Under the pieces are notes generated by a model. That model was not told the origin of the DNA, did not search any database, and saw nothing but the letters and a program-made list of their open reading frames with translations. From Diphasiastrum complanatum (lineage: Eukaryota; Streptophyta; Lycopodiopsida; Lycopodiales; Lycopodiaceae), in the NCBI GenBank assembly GCA_029204225.1, contig CM055113.1:13888406-13952405 (forward strand): a DNA stretch of 64,000 bases, in the 5' to 3' direction. This document shows positions 21,438 to 35,132 of the stretch, piece by piece (position 1 is the first letter of the stretch; the number at the start of each line of letters is the position of its first letter). Both the position numbers and the translations under genes were made by a program.

Positions 21438-22036
21438 TGATTAGTTGTAGATGCTTAATCACTCTAATCTTAAAATTACATAGAGCGACTATATACTAAG
21501 TGGATGATACTTGAAACACACATAAGATGAAGTAGTCTAATGCTAGTAAGCAATCAAGACGAAATACAAACAAGAAGTTTGCCTGCATGCGGGACGAGTT
21601 CTATGATCAAGATCCATAGAGATCCACAAGTTTGCTAGTAAGCGAGACACCCCACCCATGAGAGAATTGTATTTCTCTCACGCCAACGCACTACGTGGAT
21701 ATGCATGTAGTGCTTGAAGAATCAAAGAAAGATCAATAGATGATCTTGTAGCCATTGTACACACATTGATTTATGATGTATGATCTTGAATGCAGATGTG
21801 TCTGCTGTTATTCAAAAGTCTAATTCTTCCATTTATTTCAATTCTGCACATTGGTTGAATTCTTTGAATGCTGCATTAGTTTATAAACGTAGATCAGCAG
21901 TGCCTGACTACATTATGGAGGACTATAGGAGTGATTCAGCTGGCAGTGTCCAGCGACCACATTTGAACTCCATCTGAGTTGCATTGAGTTGTGGTTGCTT
22001 CGCTTTCGCGACCACGAAAGATTTTTTCACTCCTCA
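21438..22036 (+). mobile_element. 3' LTR of the gag-only copia-type element
   Basis: It starts TGATTAGTTGTAGATGC and ends CACTCCTCA and matches the 5' LTR throughout with scattered substitutions. No purine-rich tract is seen directly before it, which suggests the internal deletion removed the original 3' end of the coding region up to, or into, the LTR boundary. Confidence 0.85.
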
Positions 22037-22426
22037 TTATAATGAATATCTACTCAAATATGGCAACTTATACTCGAAGATGAAGATATGTGCTAGACAA
22101 TGGTATTATGAAGAGGCCTATATCATTTTTTCGGGATATAAATGCTAAAGATTTGTCTTGCACAAAAGGACAAGACCTCTAGAACTAAAACGATGTCTGG
22201 AACAGCCTTAATATAGTCAACCATACGAATCGACTAGATGCGTATTGCCACCTTAAACTAGAGTAGATTAAACTTGTAGTTAAATGTACCTTCGATGGTA
22301 TAATTTACATGTATTAATAACTCATCTATTAACTAGAGTTTGTCAATGGAGCATCACACATAGAATTTCTAGAGGTGTGTTTGCTCGTTCCATAGGTAGT
22401 ATATATGAAGACACGCTTCATTCTCA

Positions 22427-22627
<201 letters not shown>

Positions 22628-22639
22628 ATGTATTTGTGA

Positions 22640-23480
22640 GATTGAAGAAGTGAATAGAGCATCGAAGGCTATCTTTTATAATCTCTGTTCTCCACACTGT
22701 TAAGTGTGAGTGAGCTTGAGTCTACTAGCAATCTCTTATATACTAATTAAAATACTCTTTGGTCAGATAGTTACAATAGTTCATACAATCATTTGTTGTG
22801 TTTCCGTAAAGTTGATCTAAAGAACTATCTTTAAACTAACTTACTCATTTGTGCAAATACTTTGTGTTCGGCACTCGAGTAATGTATCACTTTGGTATAG
22901 TTTTCCACAGTCACTGATAGAGAAGTATGTATACATGTGAAATGCTAGTCCCTACCTAAGGAATTGAGTTATTGATCTGTATTCATGTTTGTAATGAAGA
23001 TATATGTTTCTAACATATTTGCGAACTATTTGGGTTCTTTAACCATGACTAGACTTTACTTGTTGAGGACTTCTGTCTAGAACACAACAGTTCAAAAATA
23101 AGATTAACTATTTGTCGGTTCGTACACGTCTGCATCGAACATAACACAAATCCTTGTTGACAACTTAATCAGCCAGAGTATAGTTCATTCATGCTACTCT
23201 GTAACATTTCACTTATAGAACACTTTTCATTCGGTTCGATAGAGGAAGATTGTTGTTCTAAATTTGTCGTCATCACACACCCACAACAAAAGTAATATCG
23301 GTTACTTGTTAAATGTCTGTTGACAACCAGATTAACACACGACTCCATTTCATTCAAACTAAGTCAGGACTGTGGCAATTATACAGCTTCTAAGTGCTAT
23401 TTCCGTGGGGAATGACATAAATACTCCACAAATCTAGCAATTCTATGTTGGTATATTATGACAAAAAACTTAAAAAGTGG
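22640..23480. other. AT-rich DNA, possibly internal region of a minus-strand LTR element
   Basis: No coding signal. It lies downstream, on minus, of the LTR and primer-like site at 23481-24014 and may be the leader of that element. Nothing firmer can be said. Confidence 0.3.
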
Positions 23481-24014
23481 CAACGACACCAATGCTAGAC
23501 GTAAAACTAGTTTATGCGGTGGCTAGATCTACTCACTGATGTAGTATAGTGTATAAGGGTTTGTCCACTTCCTAAGATCTACATAAAACTTACAAGTGGA
23601 ATGTAAAGTGCAAATAAAAGAGAAAGGAGAGCACCAAGGCTTCCCAATTGGTGCTCGAAATGGAAATCTACCTAAGGCTTGGCTAAGGCTTTCCCTACTA
23701 GCCAATGACCGTTAAACAAAATAAATTTGCTAAGGCTTACCCAAATAGCAAGGTTGTAAACTACACTAGGCCTACTAAGGCTTCCCAACTAGCAAATCGT
23801 TAAACTAATTTTAACTCCCAAAGGGAAATGGAAATGCGGCTAACTAAGCAATGAGCAATAAAACAAGCATGCCACAATAAAAGCCAATGAAAGGAGACAA
23901 GAGGGGGCCCGAGCACCTTCCCTCCAGCTATGCACCTTCTAATGGGAACACAAGGAAATAGAATGATAATCTCAAATAGAGAGCAATTTAGCATAATCTC
24001 AAAGTGCTATTTAC
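23481..24014 (-). mobile_element. LTR with tRNA-Asp-like primer site, truncated
   Basis: Read on minus this block matches 27216-27700 read on plus: both share TGAGATTATCATTCTATTT, GGTGCATAGCT and AGTAGATCTAGCCACCGCAT. On minus it ends next to TTGGTGTCGTTGCC (23479-23492), close to the TGGCGCCGTTGCC primer site used with tRNA-Asp by Tat/Athila-type gypsy elements. Its 5' part is cut off at about 24014, where copia integrase sequence begins. Confidence 0.6.
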
Positions 24015-25970
24015 AAGAAAAATGTGTCACTATAAGTGAGCCTTGATGGCTCGGCCCTCACCCTTGTTGATCTTCTTGGCTCCTTTGGATCTTGAGCAAG
24101 ATCCTCTTGGTCTTCAATTCCTTGAAGCTCCTCCTCGGTCATAGCATGATCATTGATAAGATGAGAGTTGTTGGAAAGCTCCTTCTCTTTGACATTGAGA
24201 GATTCATCAAAAAGTACATCTCTACTTGCAACAACTTTCTTGGCAATAGGATCAAACATCCTATAAGGTTTACTATTTTCACTATAACCAACAAAGATGC
24301 CTTTGAATGAGGTAGCACCTTCCTTCTTCCTTACTTCTAAAAAAATGTGTACATAACAAGTACATCCAAAACTTTTCAAATAACCAAGATTTGGCCTTTG
24401 CCATACAATGCTTAAAAAGGTGTGAGTCCTTCAATGGCACTATTAGTCATTCTATTACATAAAAAGATTGCACATAAAATACCTTCTTCCCAAAAAAGAT
24501 GCATCTAATCTCAATGCTTTAGCACACTCACATAGTGTTCTATTTTCCCTCTCGGCCACTCCATTTTGTTGAGGAGTGTAAACTCTCTCCTAATGCCATT
24601 GGTTTCACAAAACTCTTTGTTTCTATTGGAGAGTGCTCCCCTCCATTATCACATCTTAATAATTTCAAGCTAGCATTAAGTTGCTTTTCCACAAGAGTTT
24701 TGAACTTTACAAAGGACTCAAATACATCACTTTTCTTAGACAAGAGGTAAAGCCAAGAGTATCTTGATTATCATCAATAAATGTGACATACATAAGAGCT
24801 CCAACATTACATTCATGTGAAAATGAATGCACATCTAAGTGTACAAGGTCAAGAGGAGTGTTAGATCTTGTCAAAAATCTCTTGAATGGTTGCTTATGCA
24901 ATTTGGAGAGTCCACAATCTTCACATAGCTTGCCACATTTGGATATGGCTTTGGGTAGTCCAATTTCAAGCACCTTTGTGACCATGGTCTCCATAGCTTT
25001 GAAGTTAGGATGGCCTAACCTCTTGTGCCACAATCCCACTCGAGTGAGCTCCTCCCTTGCCATGTTCACACTTCCAACCATCACATTAGCATCCAACTTG
25101 AATAACTTCCATGCTTAAGACCATTCGCCATACATTTATCATTTTTCAAAATGGAACATGTTCCATGCTTGAAATGTACATCTAATCCACTATCCAAATG
25201 TTGTTCAACACTCAACAAGTTATTTGTAATAGAAGGTACATAAAGAAGAAAAGTAGTCTTTTTGGTGAGTCATGTGGGAGCTAGCCCCACTATCAATCCA
25301 CCATGTGTTGTGATTAGATGTTTCTGTTAAGGATGCCATTAAGGATAAGTTGCATTCACCCTCCTCCTCAAGCACAAGGTTTCCATGATTGTCCTTCTCT
25401 TGGGAATTCTTATTCTTGTAACACTTGGATGCAAAGTGTTATTTCTTACCACAAAAGAAACACTTTAGCTTCTTCTTGTCCTTCTTGTTGTTGCCTTTGG
25501 TACGTGATGCTCCACCCTTGCCCTCGACCTCCATGTATTGGGTCTTCTTGGATGGAAACTTCTTCTTCTTGCCTTTAAAAGAAAAGTTAGCTTTTTCATC
25601 ACCATCATTCAAAGATAAGGAACCAATCCTATTCTTGATATGAAACGTTCTACTCTCCTCAAAAACAAGGACACTATGAGGCTTTTCTATACTAGGAAGT
25701 AGATCTTGAATAGCAAAAGTTTGAGCTAGATTAGAATACTCGTTTTCTAATCCATTCAAAATGATTTGAACTAACTTATTGTCTTGGATCTTATCACCTA
25801 TAGAAGATAACTCTTCAAATATTTGATCCTGAGAGCATAATCTTGGGCACTTTCATTACTTCCTTATGGAGTACAAGCAAAGACTCCATTCTAACTTTCC
25901 AAATAGCATAATTAGTGGATGTGAGACTTTCATTGGCTTCAAGCAAAAAACCACCCATTGATGCCATTTT
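24011..25970 (-). pseudogene. Copia gag-integrase remnant
   Basis: On minus from about 25970 the reading shows a gag start resembling MASMGGFLLEANESLTSTNY, gag with a zinc-knuckle start (LKCFFCGKK near 25440), then the pre-integrase and integrase core (GLWHKRLGHPNF, LVHLDVHSF, RCDNGGEHS) and the integrase C-terminal motif (GCTCYVHIF ... GIFVGYSENSKPYRMFDP) ending at 24011. Frames are broken in many places. Reverse transcriptase and RNase H are missing; the sequence stops where an LTR of another family begins. Confidence 0.8.
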
Positions 25971-26538
25971 TTAGTGAAAAAGCACTTGAAACTTAAATGA
26001 TTTCACTTAGAGATCTGAACCTATAGTGTCTTCTAGCAATGAATAAGCTCGTAGACCCAAACCCTATCACTCTTGAACAAATCTTGAATGATGGATTCTT
26101 AGATCTTAGTCTCACACTTGCAAAACCACTCCTTAATCTATGGTTTTTGGCAATCTTTCTCTCTCAGCTTCAATGCACACTCAAAACATCAGAGAACCAA
26201 CTTTAATGTACTGTAATCTAGCTTTAAATCAACTATATGATTGATCTAAACCAAGAACAAATCAATGTAATAGAAACAATGCAAGAGAAGGCTTGAAAAA
26301 TGCACTCAATTGACTAGTTTTGGGTGTATGAAACATATAATGCACCAAAAAAAAAACATTCTTGTTCAAAACATGTTCTGTATGACCTCACACATGTGGG
26401 AAGTACATCTGCAACCCACAACAAGATCTGGTGCAAAAATATTGGCTCTAACTATCCATTCAAATTCGCTGCCTTAAGATTAGCTAGTTTTCAAAAACTT
26501 GCCTGATTAGATCATTGCCATTAATGCTCTTGTACTTG

Positions 26539-26550
26539 GCTCTGATACCA
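26539..26550 (-). promoter_or_regulatory. Primer-binding site of the copia remnant (tRNA-iMet type)
   Basis: On minus the sequence is TGGTATCAGAGC, directly after an LTR end CTTTCACA. It lies about 570 bp upstream of the gag start at 25970, so the 5' LTR of the copia remnant begins at 26551 and extends upward; its outer end was not identified. Confidence 0.7.
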
Positions 26551-27184
26551 TGTGAAAGTACAAAAAAAAAGACCAATAATGGATCCAAATCAGGATCCAC
26601 AAGAGTGATTGGGTGTTAGATTAGATTGATCTACTAATCTACACAAGATTAGATAGCATTAGATCAAATCTACATCAACAAATCTAACAAGAACAATCAA
26701 ATATGATCAAAACTTTGCCTTGCTGGTTTCACACATGTGAAAACATGTCAGAATATGGACTACCAGCAGAGATTGGAGTACACTATGATTAGAAACCAAT
26801 AGAAGCATAAAATCACAAAACAAATAGTGAAAATACTCAAGAAATGCTCCAAAACCAAGATTTCACTTGCTTGTTGATTGTGGCCAAATGAGGCTCTATA
26901 TTGTTAGCAACTGTGCTAACACAGAGAAAAATAAAAAGAAAGAAATAAAACTCCATGGCATGTGTTTTGTAAGCCCACGTATGAGTATCTGTTGATAAAC
27001 TTCCACCATGGCATGTGTTTTGTAAGTCCATGAGTAGAAGCTTAAAATAATTATAAAATATCTTAAACTTAGACTAAGGAAACTTAAGCTTAGAAATATT
27101 TGTCTTAAGTTTTCCTAAGTTAGAAGTTCTAGAATGGCTAGAAATAAGTTAGTCCCATAAGTTAGTGGATACTTATGGAAGACC

Positions 27185-27720
27185 CTCACTATAAAAGGAG
27201 CGGTATTTGCCATGCAAATAACACTTTTGAGATTAAGCTATGCTTCTCTATTTTTGAGATTATCATTCTATTTCATTTGTGTTCCCCTTGGAAAGGTGCA
27301 TAGCTTGACGGAAGGTGCTTGGGCCTCCTCTTGCCTCCTTCTCATTGGTTTGTATTGTGGCATGCGTTTAATTAGTTCTATGTTTAGTATTAGCCGCAAT
27401 CTCATTTTATTACCCTTTGGGTGTTAAGTAGAATTTAGATTAATCTTCTTGCTAGTTGGGAAGCCTTAGCAAGACTTTGTATTTCTTAAGTAGGTGGCTA
27501 GTTGGGTACCGCCTTAGCCACCCCATTTATTTTTCAGCACTAGTTGGGAAGCCTTACTGTTCCATTTCATTGATGTTTTCATTTTGCTAGGAAGCTTGTA
27601 GAAACTTAAGAAGTGGATGAACCTCTACATCCCTATACTACATCCGTAAGTAGATCTAGCCACCGCATAACTAGAAATACTTCCAACATTGCCGGTTTTT
27701 AAGATTTTTCTACCTAGCTT
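27185..27720 (+). mobile_element. LTR of a Ty3-gypsy-like element with TATA box
   Basis: It carries a TATA-like CACTATAAAAGG at about 27189-27200 and matches the minus-strand block at 23481-24014. It ends near 27688 with CTTCCAACA followed by TTGCCGGTTTTTAAG, a shortened version of the tRNA-Asp-like primer site seen in the other copy. Internal sequence on plus would follow but no coding part is visible up to the next LTR at 28619. Confidence 0.55.
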
Positions 27721-28618
27721 CTTTTCCTTTTGTTTTTTCGCTTTTGTGTTGGTGTGAATGCTTGCTTGCTTTTAAACTTCAAATCACAGCACGAGCCTTC
27801 TCTCCAAGTCCTCAACGAGTTGCGGAGCAACCTATCAAGCCGGGGGGAGCAACAAAAGTGTCAACTTGGGCATTTTATTTGAAAGAAGTGACCCAAGTGA
27901 CATTTTTTTTAACCAAATAGGAATATCAAAATTTGTAGAGCCATAACAGACTCTGATCTTCCATTTTATCACATCCACAGATTCTGAGAAAACACCCTGA
28001 TATACTGTCAAAATCCATTGTTTTTCAACCAAATCTTGGTCTTAGAATTCGCCGGCTTCAATGAGGCTAGATCTATCAAAGATCAGTTCTGCAGCAACTT
28101 TGCAAATTCTGTCGCACAGATTTTGCCTGTTTTCTATTAGAAAATCACATTTTTCACTATTTTTCTCATCTGTCAGCAAAATCTCAATATTAGAATTCGC
28201 CAGTCATACCACAAAATCACCCACAGTGAGAACAAATTCTCTATACGGCCCTCTGCAAATTCTATCTCTAATTTTTTTTTCAAAAATATATAAAAAATTA
28301 GTATTTGACAAAAAACACCCCTGTCAGAATTCACAAGTACTGTAGTTAGATCTATTTGATTGTCCATAATTTCTGGACCTATCCACGAATTCTTATACAG
28401 TTGAAAAGTCCAATTTTTGTCCAAATCCTCCATTTTGCAAGAAAACTGTCCTTTTTGTCTTTTTTTTTGCCAACTACAGTACTGCCCTGATCATCTATAT
28501 TGTTACTCTACTCCACACTCTGCATCATGTCTCGAGATTGTGCTAAATCTTCCAATCCAACTCCTCTCGACTAGAACGTAGAATTCCACGTATCGATGCA
28601 CCAAAGTACGATGGAGAA
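27721..28618. other. T-rich noncoding DNA with short repeated phrases
   Basis: Phrases such as TTAGAATTCGCC and GCAAATTCT recur at irregular spacing. It may be the leader of the element whose LTR ends at 27688. No gene is seen. Confidence 0.3.
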
Positions 28619-29109
28619 TGTTACGTCCATGTCCTGTATAGGGAATCAGAATAATTCCTGATGTGGATAGCCGGTCACTCCAGGTGTATATGGTTATTAG
28701 TTATGCCGCGTCATTCCGGGCTTGGCCTGTAAAGTAATTAAGAATCATATGAGGGCCCAGACCTATAATTGGACATAGGAGCACATGCATAGTGAATGAC
28801 TACTTTAATGCAAGAATAGGAGGTTAATAGCTCAATATAGGTTGCATGGGAATCCTAGGGAGAATATTCTCTCTCTCTCATGAGGAGAATATGTCCATTG
28901 GAAACTCGCCCATCCTCCTATTGAAAATTCAGTTTCTTGAGCTTGTTTCTCCTCCTCTCTTTTAGGTTCTTCACTATGGCTTGGGGGCTAGGTCCAAGAG
29001 GAAACTCCAGGAGGGATCTAGGTTTGGATGGGTAGGTTTTGTTCCACAGGTGTCCTTTTGGTTGTTTTGCAACATGATCTAGTCAAATCTTCATTTGGTG
29101 ATCCTTACA
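28619..29109 (+). mobile_element. LTR of a further retrotransposon, partner not found
   Basis: The block begins TGTTACGTCCATG and ends GATCCTTACA, 491 bp, and the next bases are a primer-binding site. No second copy of this LTR was seen in the window, so the element is truncated or its 3' LTR has been lost. Confidence 0.7.
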
Positions 29110-29110
29110 G

Positions 29111-29122
29111 TGGTATCAGAGC
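29111..29122 (+). promoter_or_regulatory. Primer-binding site (tRNA-iMet type)
   Basis: TGGTATCAGAGC, one base after the LTR at 28619-29109, giving plus orientation. Confidence 0.8.
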
Positions 29123-32100
29123 TCTGGATTTGCATCAATCAGGAAGGTGGAGCTACTTCTTGTATTTTCTCAGTTTTTGTGGATTTCTCCTTGCATGTTA
29201 TTTCTAGGTGGTGGAATTGATCTCCAAGTAGGTGACTTCTCTGAATGTGGTGTACTTTCAGCCTAAAGATCATAATTATGGGGCTTCTCCATAGTTTTTG
29301 TTGGAAATCGAAGATTTTTTGATGGTTTTAGTGGGTTTTTCACCTAGGATTGAAGTTTTTTGCTTGAAATTGATCATAGGTACTGGTATAGTTCGTTTTC
29401 TAGATTGTACTTGCTGTTCTACAGTCATTATTGATTGGATCTAATGATTGCATGATGTTGGAATAGTCAAAAGGTGGATTAGATAGTGATTTTGGACCAA
29501 AAATTGGGGTTTTTGGACCATAAATGGGCTATAGAAACCATGTTTGGCTAGAATCAGAACTTTTAGTGCTTTAATGCAATGGATTTACAAGGATTTGGAT
29601 CTGATTGCACGAATTTGTGGATTTTTCCCACAAATTTTGGTCGAAATTGGTCAAAAACCAAGGTTTTTTGATGTTTTTTGGACTAATTTTGGGGTGGATC
29701 TCAAAATTCTCAGCCAAGACTTGATATGAACGTTTTCAGAGATGTAATGAAGTTTTCCCTGAACTATCATGAAGTTTGGAAGGTATTAGACACTATTAGG
29801 GGGGCTCAAAACACCAAAAAAATAGTGTATTTTTGATGATTTTTTTAGCATGAATACCTCTTAATTGGGGATCTGAACCTGTTGGTTCTTGTGACAAGAT
29901 TAAAGATATGATATATTGCATCTGTTTTGAGCCATCATGCATCCAATTTGGATAAGTGAGCATTTGCTTGTTGGAGGAGGCCAAAAATGCATTTTTTGCA
30001 TGATCCGAGCTTATGATTGCTTGCTGGACCTGTTAGAAGCTTCTATGCCTCTCTAATGAACCCTAGTAGAGTGCTTGTAACCTCTAATCCAAGGCTTTTT
30101 GGGCTGGGATGTGTTTTTTGAAGATTTCTCTCCACAAAAGTGTGCCCTCCTACCTATTTTTCATGCATTTATTGCTCGCACGTGTGAAGCCAGGGGTGCA
30201 GAATGATGTGTCAAGTGCCTTATAGACCACTTTCCCTCCGTACTGTTGTACATCGACCAATTTGGTAGTTTTGAGCTAAAATTTGCAAAATTTTTGAAAT
30301 GTTCTGATGCATGCATACTTGTAATTCAATGTAGTGCTTGTATGTTGATGAAAATGTATGGATAGACCTGTATGCATGCATGGATGCATGTTGCATGCGT
30401 AATCAGTAGATTGATCAAAAGATTTTGTGCATGAAGCTATTTTTGGCTATTCTAGATCAAAAATCAAATTTCCTAGTGGCTGGGCTAATTACGGGATCAA
30501 TTTTCACAGTTGGTCCATTTCGAACTGATTTTGTGAATCCTAGTGCTAATTTCCCAGTTTCTTGACAATTTACGTAAAAATTGATTTTTTATTGAAATCA
30601 CTGCATGTCATATAAGATGCATGTTGGATGTTTTAGAATCCCTCCAATATGAGATGGTAATTGTGAAACTGTCAAGTCGATGTTTGGTTGACTTTGACAG
30701 TTTAGGTCCATATTGAATGGAATTTGAAAATTCCAGTTTACATGAAATTTGAAGAAACCATGGACGTTTTTTATTTGTTCCAATTCTTTGGTTATTGATC
30801 AAACATAAATGACTTATAAAGTGAATGATCTTACTGAGTTGAAATTAGTCAATCGTTAAGATCATTGTACCCTTCACTTTTAGTTGAAGATTTTGTGAAT
30901 CTGTCAATTATGGAGCATTTCTTGTTCTGAGGATCAATAAGGACCAAGAATAATGTAAATCTAGTAGAACAATTTTATGCTGGTCTATAAGGGGATTTGC
31001 CAGGGATTAAGTGTGGCACGTAATGAATAAATCAAAACTGTTTGGGTGATAGTGCTAAAGTTAGCGATACCAAATTGAACCTTTTCCTAGTACAAATTTG
31101 GGATTTTGTTAACCGGAACCATTTTAGAAAGGGGGAAAAAGAGTGGAAGTCTGATATGTAGATGATTGTTGGTCTTAGTGATCCAATTATTTAATTTACA
31201 TTCAATTCCTGAAGTATAACTAATTGCAAGTGAGAATAAAATTGGAAATTATTTTAGAAGACTGCCTCTGGAAATTTGGATTCCTTTTCTCCAGTGTGAA
31301 TTAGAATTTGAGGACTCTAAGGGAAAAGTAGTGGCAAGACTGATAATCCATTTATGGAACCATCTCTATTTTGCAATTGGATTTGGATCTTGCAGAGTAA
31401 TGCAGATAGAAGGTGTTCCATACATGAATATAGTAATTTGGATTCTTTTCAATTATAGAGTATTTCTCTATAATGATGGTAATGACCAAGAGAGTTCTAA
31501 CTCGTTAAAAGAATTAAAGTTTTTTGTACCGATTCTGGAATAGATTCTAGGACAATATGAGATTCGGTTCTATTGAAATCTATGTTTCTTTTGGGTTAGG
31601 ATACATTCTATTGTATTTGGTAGATACATTCTGTTTTGTCCATGTTGGGTACAATATGAAATAGTATTTTTTGAGTAACACTAAAGAAGCATGAGAGATT
31701 TCAATTGTTAGGATTATTTCCTGGAATTGGTTGTGAATTTGATCCTATATCTGGGTATAGGATAGCCAAATCGTTTTTTTTGACTTTTTGGGCAAAACAG
31801 ATCTGGATGCAGAGGATTCTTGGAGGAAAAGCTGGTGGTATGGGACATTAGTGATTCTAAAGGAGATTTCTTGGGTAGAATGATCTGTAGACCGATGGTT
31901 AGTGATTACTGTAATGGTAATACTAACAGAGTCCATTGGTTTTTTTTTTAGAATATTTTAGGAATTATGAGATATAGATCGATCCCTAAATGGTATCTCA
32001 TTAATTACAAAATATGGAAGCCCTTACATCTATTTCTCTATTTTATTAGACCTCTATTCTTTAGACTTTCTTAATACATGACAATTGGATTGAGTTTCAT

Positions 32101-35100
32101 ATAATTTCTTCCAGTGTAGAACTCTATTTTGAAGGACTGTTATAATTATATGAGATTGTACTTCCATATAAGATTTTGAATATGGCTCGAAACTTAGGTT
32201 TCTTGAACCCTAACTTTAGCCTCTATTTGATAGTTGATTATTGAGAAATAATATTTCTATCATTCGGGATAAGATATTCTACGATTCTGAGAAAAAAATC
32301 ATGTTTGTAATAGTATTGGATACTCATTACTGACTTTTTTGAATTTTTGATATCTCATACGTTGTCTCCTGGAAACTTTTAAATCGAAATTATGGAATTT
32401 TTTTTTTAAAATGGGAAAGAAAAGATAGGAATAAGTCTTTTGAGGAATCAACCAGTTGTATTGATTTTGGAAAAAAAAAATTCTTGTATGTGTGCAAAGG
32501 TAGAACTATCCAGGTTGAAATAGACAAACTCTCTAAGTGATTATTTTGAGTAATCTGGAACTAGAGGACTTTTGGGGTTATTGAGTTGTGAGATATTCAT
32601 TAATATGGGAAGTAGTGATAAAGATTAAATTAAGATTCACTGATTGTTACCCAGTACCATTTTGTTATGGATTGGATCAGTGCAATAAAGCTTTAATCTT
32701 AACTCTATATCCAAAGATGTTTGTATGAGTTAGCCTAATCTTGGTTTGTATGCTAAGATCTGTTGTAGGCTGATTTGTAGAAGAAATTTTGCTAATAAGA
32801 GGTAGATGGTTGGAAAACTTGTGATGTGGAGTTATTCACTTCAAAGATTTCCCAGATATGTTATTTACTCATAGTTCTTTGGTAGTTGAGTTGCAAGAAT
32901 CTTAGTAAATAATGTGAGTAGCATATGCAGATTGTGGATATTTGTTAGTTTATAGCCTATGCTTATGTATAGGAACATAGTTGGATAAGTTGCTTATGTA
33001 CATCGTAACCTTGTGGATCTACTATGTGTTTCCTATGTACTGAGTTAATATCGTATACTTAAACTAGTCAGAGTGCTTACAAGTTAATGTCTCTTTATGT
33101 GGAAAGGATAATTCATTAACTTATTTATGGTTTGGAAGAAGATCTAAATGTGGTGTTATACATGTATAATTGAGATCTGCACCTAGACATTTAAGATTTC
33201 TAAATCATTTATAATTGACTTGAGTAATTGGATTACTTCTGATTAGAAGTTAATTGTGTAAATAAGCAGTGTGAAGAGAATTCACCGGGAACTGTTTATT
33301 TTGATCTATATTGCTTATAAGTCACATGATTAGTGAGTCATTTGGATTCATTTATGAGAACTATGCATAGAATATAGAAGAATCTTGATATAGAATATTT
33401 TTTGAAGTAGAAATATCCTAAGTTATTGACTATATCCCAGTGAGCTCATATACATACATTGGATGACAGAGTCTAACTAATGTCAAGGATAACCACTGAA
33501 TTCAGTTGGAATTCAGCAGAACTTTATAATCTCTAGATGTGGTTCTAGGTGATTGTATAAAGTTTATTATTTGTTAAAGACAAATGTTATAATGGTCTTT
33601 AATCACTTGGTTGATTGTAGAATTTGGAACTCATAATCTGGTTAAGAATCGAGATGGAAGAATATTCTTGGAATCCAATAATTTTCCTTGTGGAAAAGAT
33701 TTCAGAATGTTTCTTATATTTCCTGAGTGGTATATTGTGCATATACTCTAGTATCTCCAAATGATTAAGTATGGGTTTAGAATCTGATAGATTATGATTG
33801 ACGAATCATAAGATTCTAAATGTTTATGATTGACGGATCATAAATTGATACTTAAAGGTCATTAGATGATTGTATGAAAATATGATGATTCTTAAGATGA
33901 TGAGTAATTCTTGATCAATTGGTGGAGTTAAAATTTAGATTTGTTATTTAAACTCTAAATTTGTGTACAAACTTGAGATTGTTTGGATCTCACAGGCGTT
34001 TTCAATAAGTAATTGTTTACTTATGAAGATTTTGCCTATCTTTACAGATTGTAGTCAAGGAATGCTTGTGTACTATTTTTCAGCCTAAAATCTTCGGTTA
34101 ATTAGGAGCAGTTAAGTCTATCAAGATTGAATGGATGCTATTTTCTGGTATATGATGCTAGGGATAGAGCACTTATCTCAGGAGAGTATTTGGGGTACTC
34201 AGGATTGAGTTGAAGTCATTTTTATCTTGATGGATCTCCTAAGTGATTTTGGTGGGATGAGTTTTGTACCAAAAAGCATTTATGACAGGTCTATAAGTAT
34301 TTGTGGATAGTCTTGGATAATTGTTTTGGATCTTTAACTTTTGAGCATTGATTTTCAATGTAAGGTGAGGACTCACCCAGTGATTCATGTAAATTGAAGT
34401 ACATGAAGGTGATGTTATTAGATTGGAGAGAATCAAACCCAATAGGAAAATTTATCTTTTAGTGTACTTCTAAAAGGTCGATATAGTATTTCAGTGTAGA
34501 GACATATAATTGGTACACATCCATATATTTAAGAACGTCAACTTCAAACGTGCAAAAGATAAAGTACTTCAAAGGGAGTAATCATTGTGCTTAATTGAAA
34601 CATTTTCCAGACACTCTAGAATGAGTTGTGTGCTATAAACATGTCATTGTCTTGTTTATAACCAAGTTTTAGTATTTCTAGCTTGACTACTTGTCCGACT
34701 CTCTGACCTTTTTGGTAGGATAGAAGGCCCAAACGACAACATCTCATGTTGTCTAAGTTATGGGATTGTATAAGAAAACTTTATGCCGCCCCTAGGTCCG
34801 AGCTTCAAAATTTAGAGCTTGATTCCTTAGATTCTGAGAGTGGCATATTGAACTACTTTATGTCAAAAAAAAATACAGATTCCTACAAATATTTTCTTGC
34901 TTGAAGAAGGTTTACAATCTCACAACATCAGTTTTTCATGCATCTCCTTCTTATCATAGATGCATCTATCAAAAGTTAACTAGAGACGGGGTTGCAGGTA
35001 AGTTTCTCAAAGCACAACTTCTACATAATAATTTTTCACAACCTGGCCTCTCACAGAACGCATGATTACTTCACAGTATGGATCATTCACAAGGCCAAGC
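29123..35100. other. Six kb of AT-rich DNA without coding signal
   Basis: It follows the LTR and primer-binding site at 28619-29122. Open frames are at most about 70 codons and none resembles gag or pol. The composition is T-rich on plus with many short degenerate phrases (TTGGATC, GATTGTA, TAGATTCT). It could be the internal region of a large non-coding retrotransposon derivative, or unrelated intergenic DNA abutting a solo LTR. I see no gene in it. Confidence 0.4.
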
Positions 35101-35132
35101 AAGGATGGATCACCTTTTTTCTAAAGAAACTA

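Noticed and set aside
19431-22041. Target duplication around the gag-only element
   Set aside because: GCCCG before the 5' LTR and TTATA after the 3' LTR do not match.
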